Origin: Yaniella sp.
Lineage (GTDB): Bacteria; Actinomycetota; Actinomycetes; Actinomycetales; Micrococcaceae
DNA length: 64,000 nt
Reading direction: 5' to 3'
NCBI RefSeq assembly: GCF_030453185.1
Contig: NZ_JAKDKW010000001.1
Span: 1-64,000, forward strand
Positions 63,584 through 64,000 of the stretch are shown here, one piece after another (positions within the stretch are counted from its first letter, which is position 1; each line of letters begins with the position of its first letter). A model generated the notes under the pieces. That model was given only the letters and a program-made list of their open reading frames with translations, was not told the origin of the DNA and did not search any database. The translations under genes and the position numbers were made by a program.

Positions 63584-64000
63584 TACCGGAACTCCCCGCT
63601 TCCAAAACTGGACGCCGAGCTCTCATCGGGCTCGGCGTCTTAGCCCTGTTCAAACTGGCCGGTTGGATTCTCATTGCGGTGTCCCTGTCACAGGGCATCT
63701 CACGGCTCGCGACGGCCTTGCCTGCCTCGGATGCAGCACAGCTACTGCAGTTGCTGTTCAACTCGCCGCGTACCGCCCCGGGTCTTATCGACTCACTGGT
63801 CGATTTCACCATGAGTAATGACTTTATGATGACGCTGGGGCTCGGGTTTGGCGGTGCGATCCTGCGGGGCCTTGCTGAGTGGGGGCAACAAGTCTTGGCG
63901 ACCAAAGCGGCACTTGGTGAGAAAGAGCATCTGCGACACCAACTGATCCGTCATCGACTCGCCGCAGCAGGGGCGCACACAGAGCGTGCCGGTGAAGATA
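63580..64000 (+). CDS. cydD: CydD-like ABC exporter subunit (5' part, runs off window)
   Basis: This is an open frame from TTG 63580, overlapping the cydB stop, to the window end with no stop codon; 140 codons are visible, and the ORF track omits it. The N-terminal part has two hydrophobic stretches (RALIGLGVLALFKLAGWILI and FMMTLGLGFGGAIL) and the segment EWGQQVLATKAALGEKEHLR typical of CydD. CydDC is a thiol/haem-linked ABC exporter needed for cytochrome bd assembly. The ATPase half lies outside the window. Confidence 0.8.
   Translation, partial: MIPELPASKTGRRALIGLGVLALFKLAGWILIAVSLSQGISRLATALPASDAAQLLQLLFNSPRTAPGLIDSLVDFTMSNDFMMTLGLGFGGAILRGLAEWGQQVLATKAALGEKEHLRHQLIRHRLAAAGAHTERAGED

Overview
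The window is a stretch of chromosome from an actinobacterium. Several things point that way: the mraZ-to-wag31 division and cell-wall cluster with SepF, YggT and Wag31/DivIVA; paired glutamine synthetases GlnA1 and GlnA2 with GlnE; the actinobacterial families DUF4191, DUF4192, DUF7455 and PAC2; and a MapB-like methionine aminopeptidase. The MurE substrate motif (DDPH rather than DNPR), a fused OleBC as in Micrococcus, and moderate GC by eye suggest a Micrococcaceae relative such as Yaniella or Enteractinococcus. The genus is inference only.

Layout. Bases 221-16377 hold a compact dcw cluster (mraZ, rsmH, ftsL, ftsI, murE, murF, mraY, murD, ftsW, murG, murC, ftsQ, ftsZ), mostly with overlapping or abutting genes. 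It is followed by pgeF, sepF, yggT and wag31 (16322-18980), then lspA, an RluD-family gene, dnaE and nrdR (19098-24807). Bases 24859-31401 carry map(-), a small SPOR-like protein, panB(-) and the coupled pair glnA2-glnE. Bases 31474-36098 on the minus strand are an FMN-riboswitch-led riboflavin operon (ribD-ribE-ribBA-ribH) with an FMN/luciferase-type monooxygenase at its end. Bases 36157-39889 hold a spermidine-synthase-like protein, glnA1, an RDD protein and a DUF4191 protein. Bases 39985-47063 hold an unusual Ser/Thr kinase, a four-helix membrane protein, the 2-oxoacid dehydrogenase E2 and E3 genes, and pepA. Bases 47224-54271 hold a PAC2 protein, a DUF4192 protein, the primary sigma factor, a DUF7455 protein and a type II topoisomerase B subunit. 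Bases 54268-59113 are an oleA-oleBC-oleD operon for long-chain olefin synthesis. The window ends with a BlaI-type repressor and M56 protease pair divergent from cydA-cydB-cydD; cydD runs off the edge.

How the parts connect. The first third is growth and division machinery whose first gene, mraZ, is preceded by three 10-bp-phased MraZ boxes. GlnE can act on GlnA1, which keeps the adenylylation tyrosine, but GlnA2, cotranscribed with glnE, has lost it. NrdR appears to repress itself through two boxes around its promoter. The riboflavin operon is led by a full RFN element followed by a hairpin that encloses the ribD Shine-Dalgarno. Two identical dyads (TTCTACA-N3-TGTAGAA) lie in the shared promoter region of the BlaI-like gene and cydABD, suggesting that a protease/repressor pair of the beta-lactam-sensing type controls the cytochrome bd oxidase.

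The less explained parts are the BlaI/M56-cyd arrangement, the atypical kinase sitting where lipB-lipA usually lie, strong palindromes upstream of sigA, wag31 and pepA/PAC2, and the absence of yggS from its usual slot. I saw no tRNA, rRNA, CRISPR array, insertion sequence or prophage. This was a reading by eye, with no database searches.
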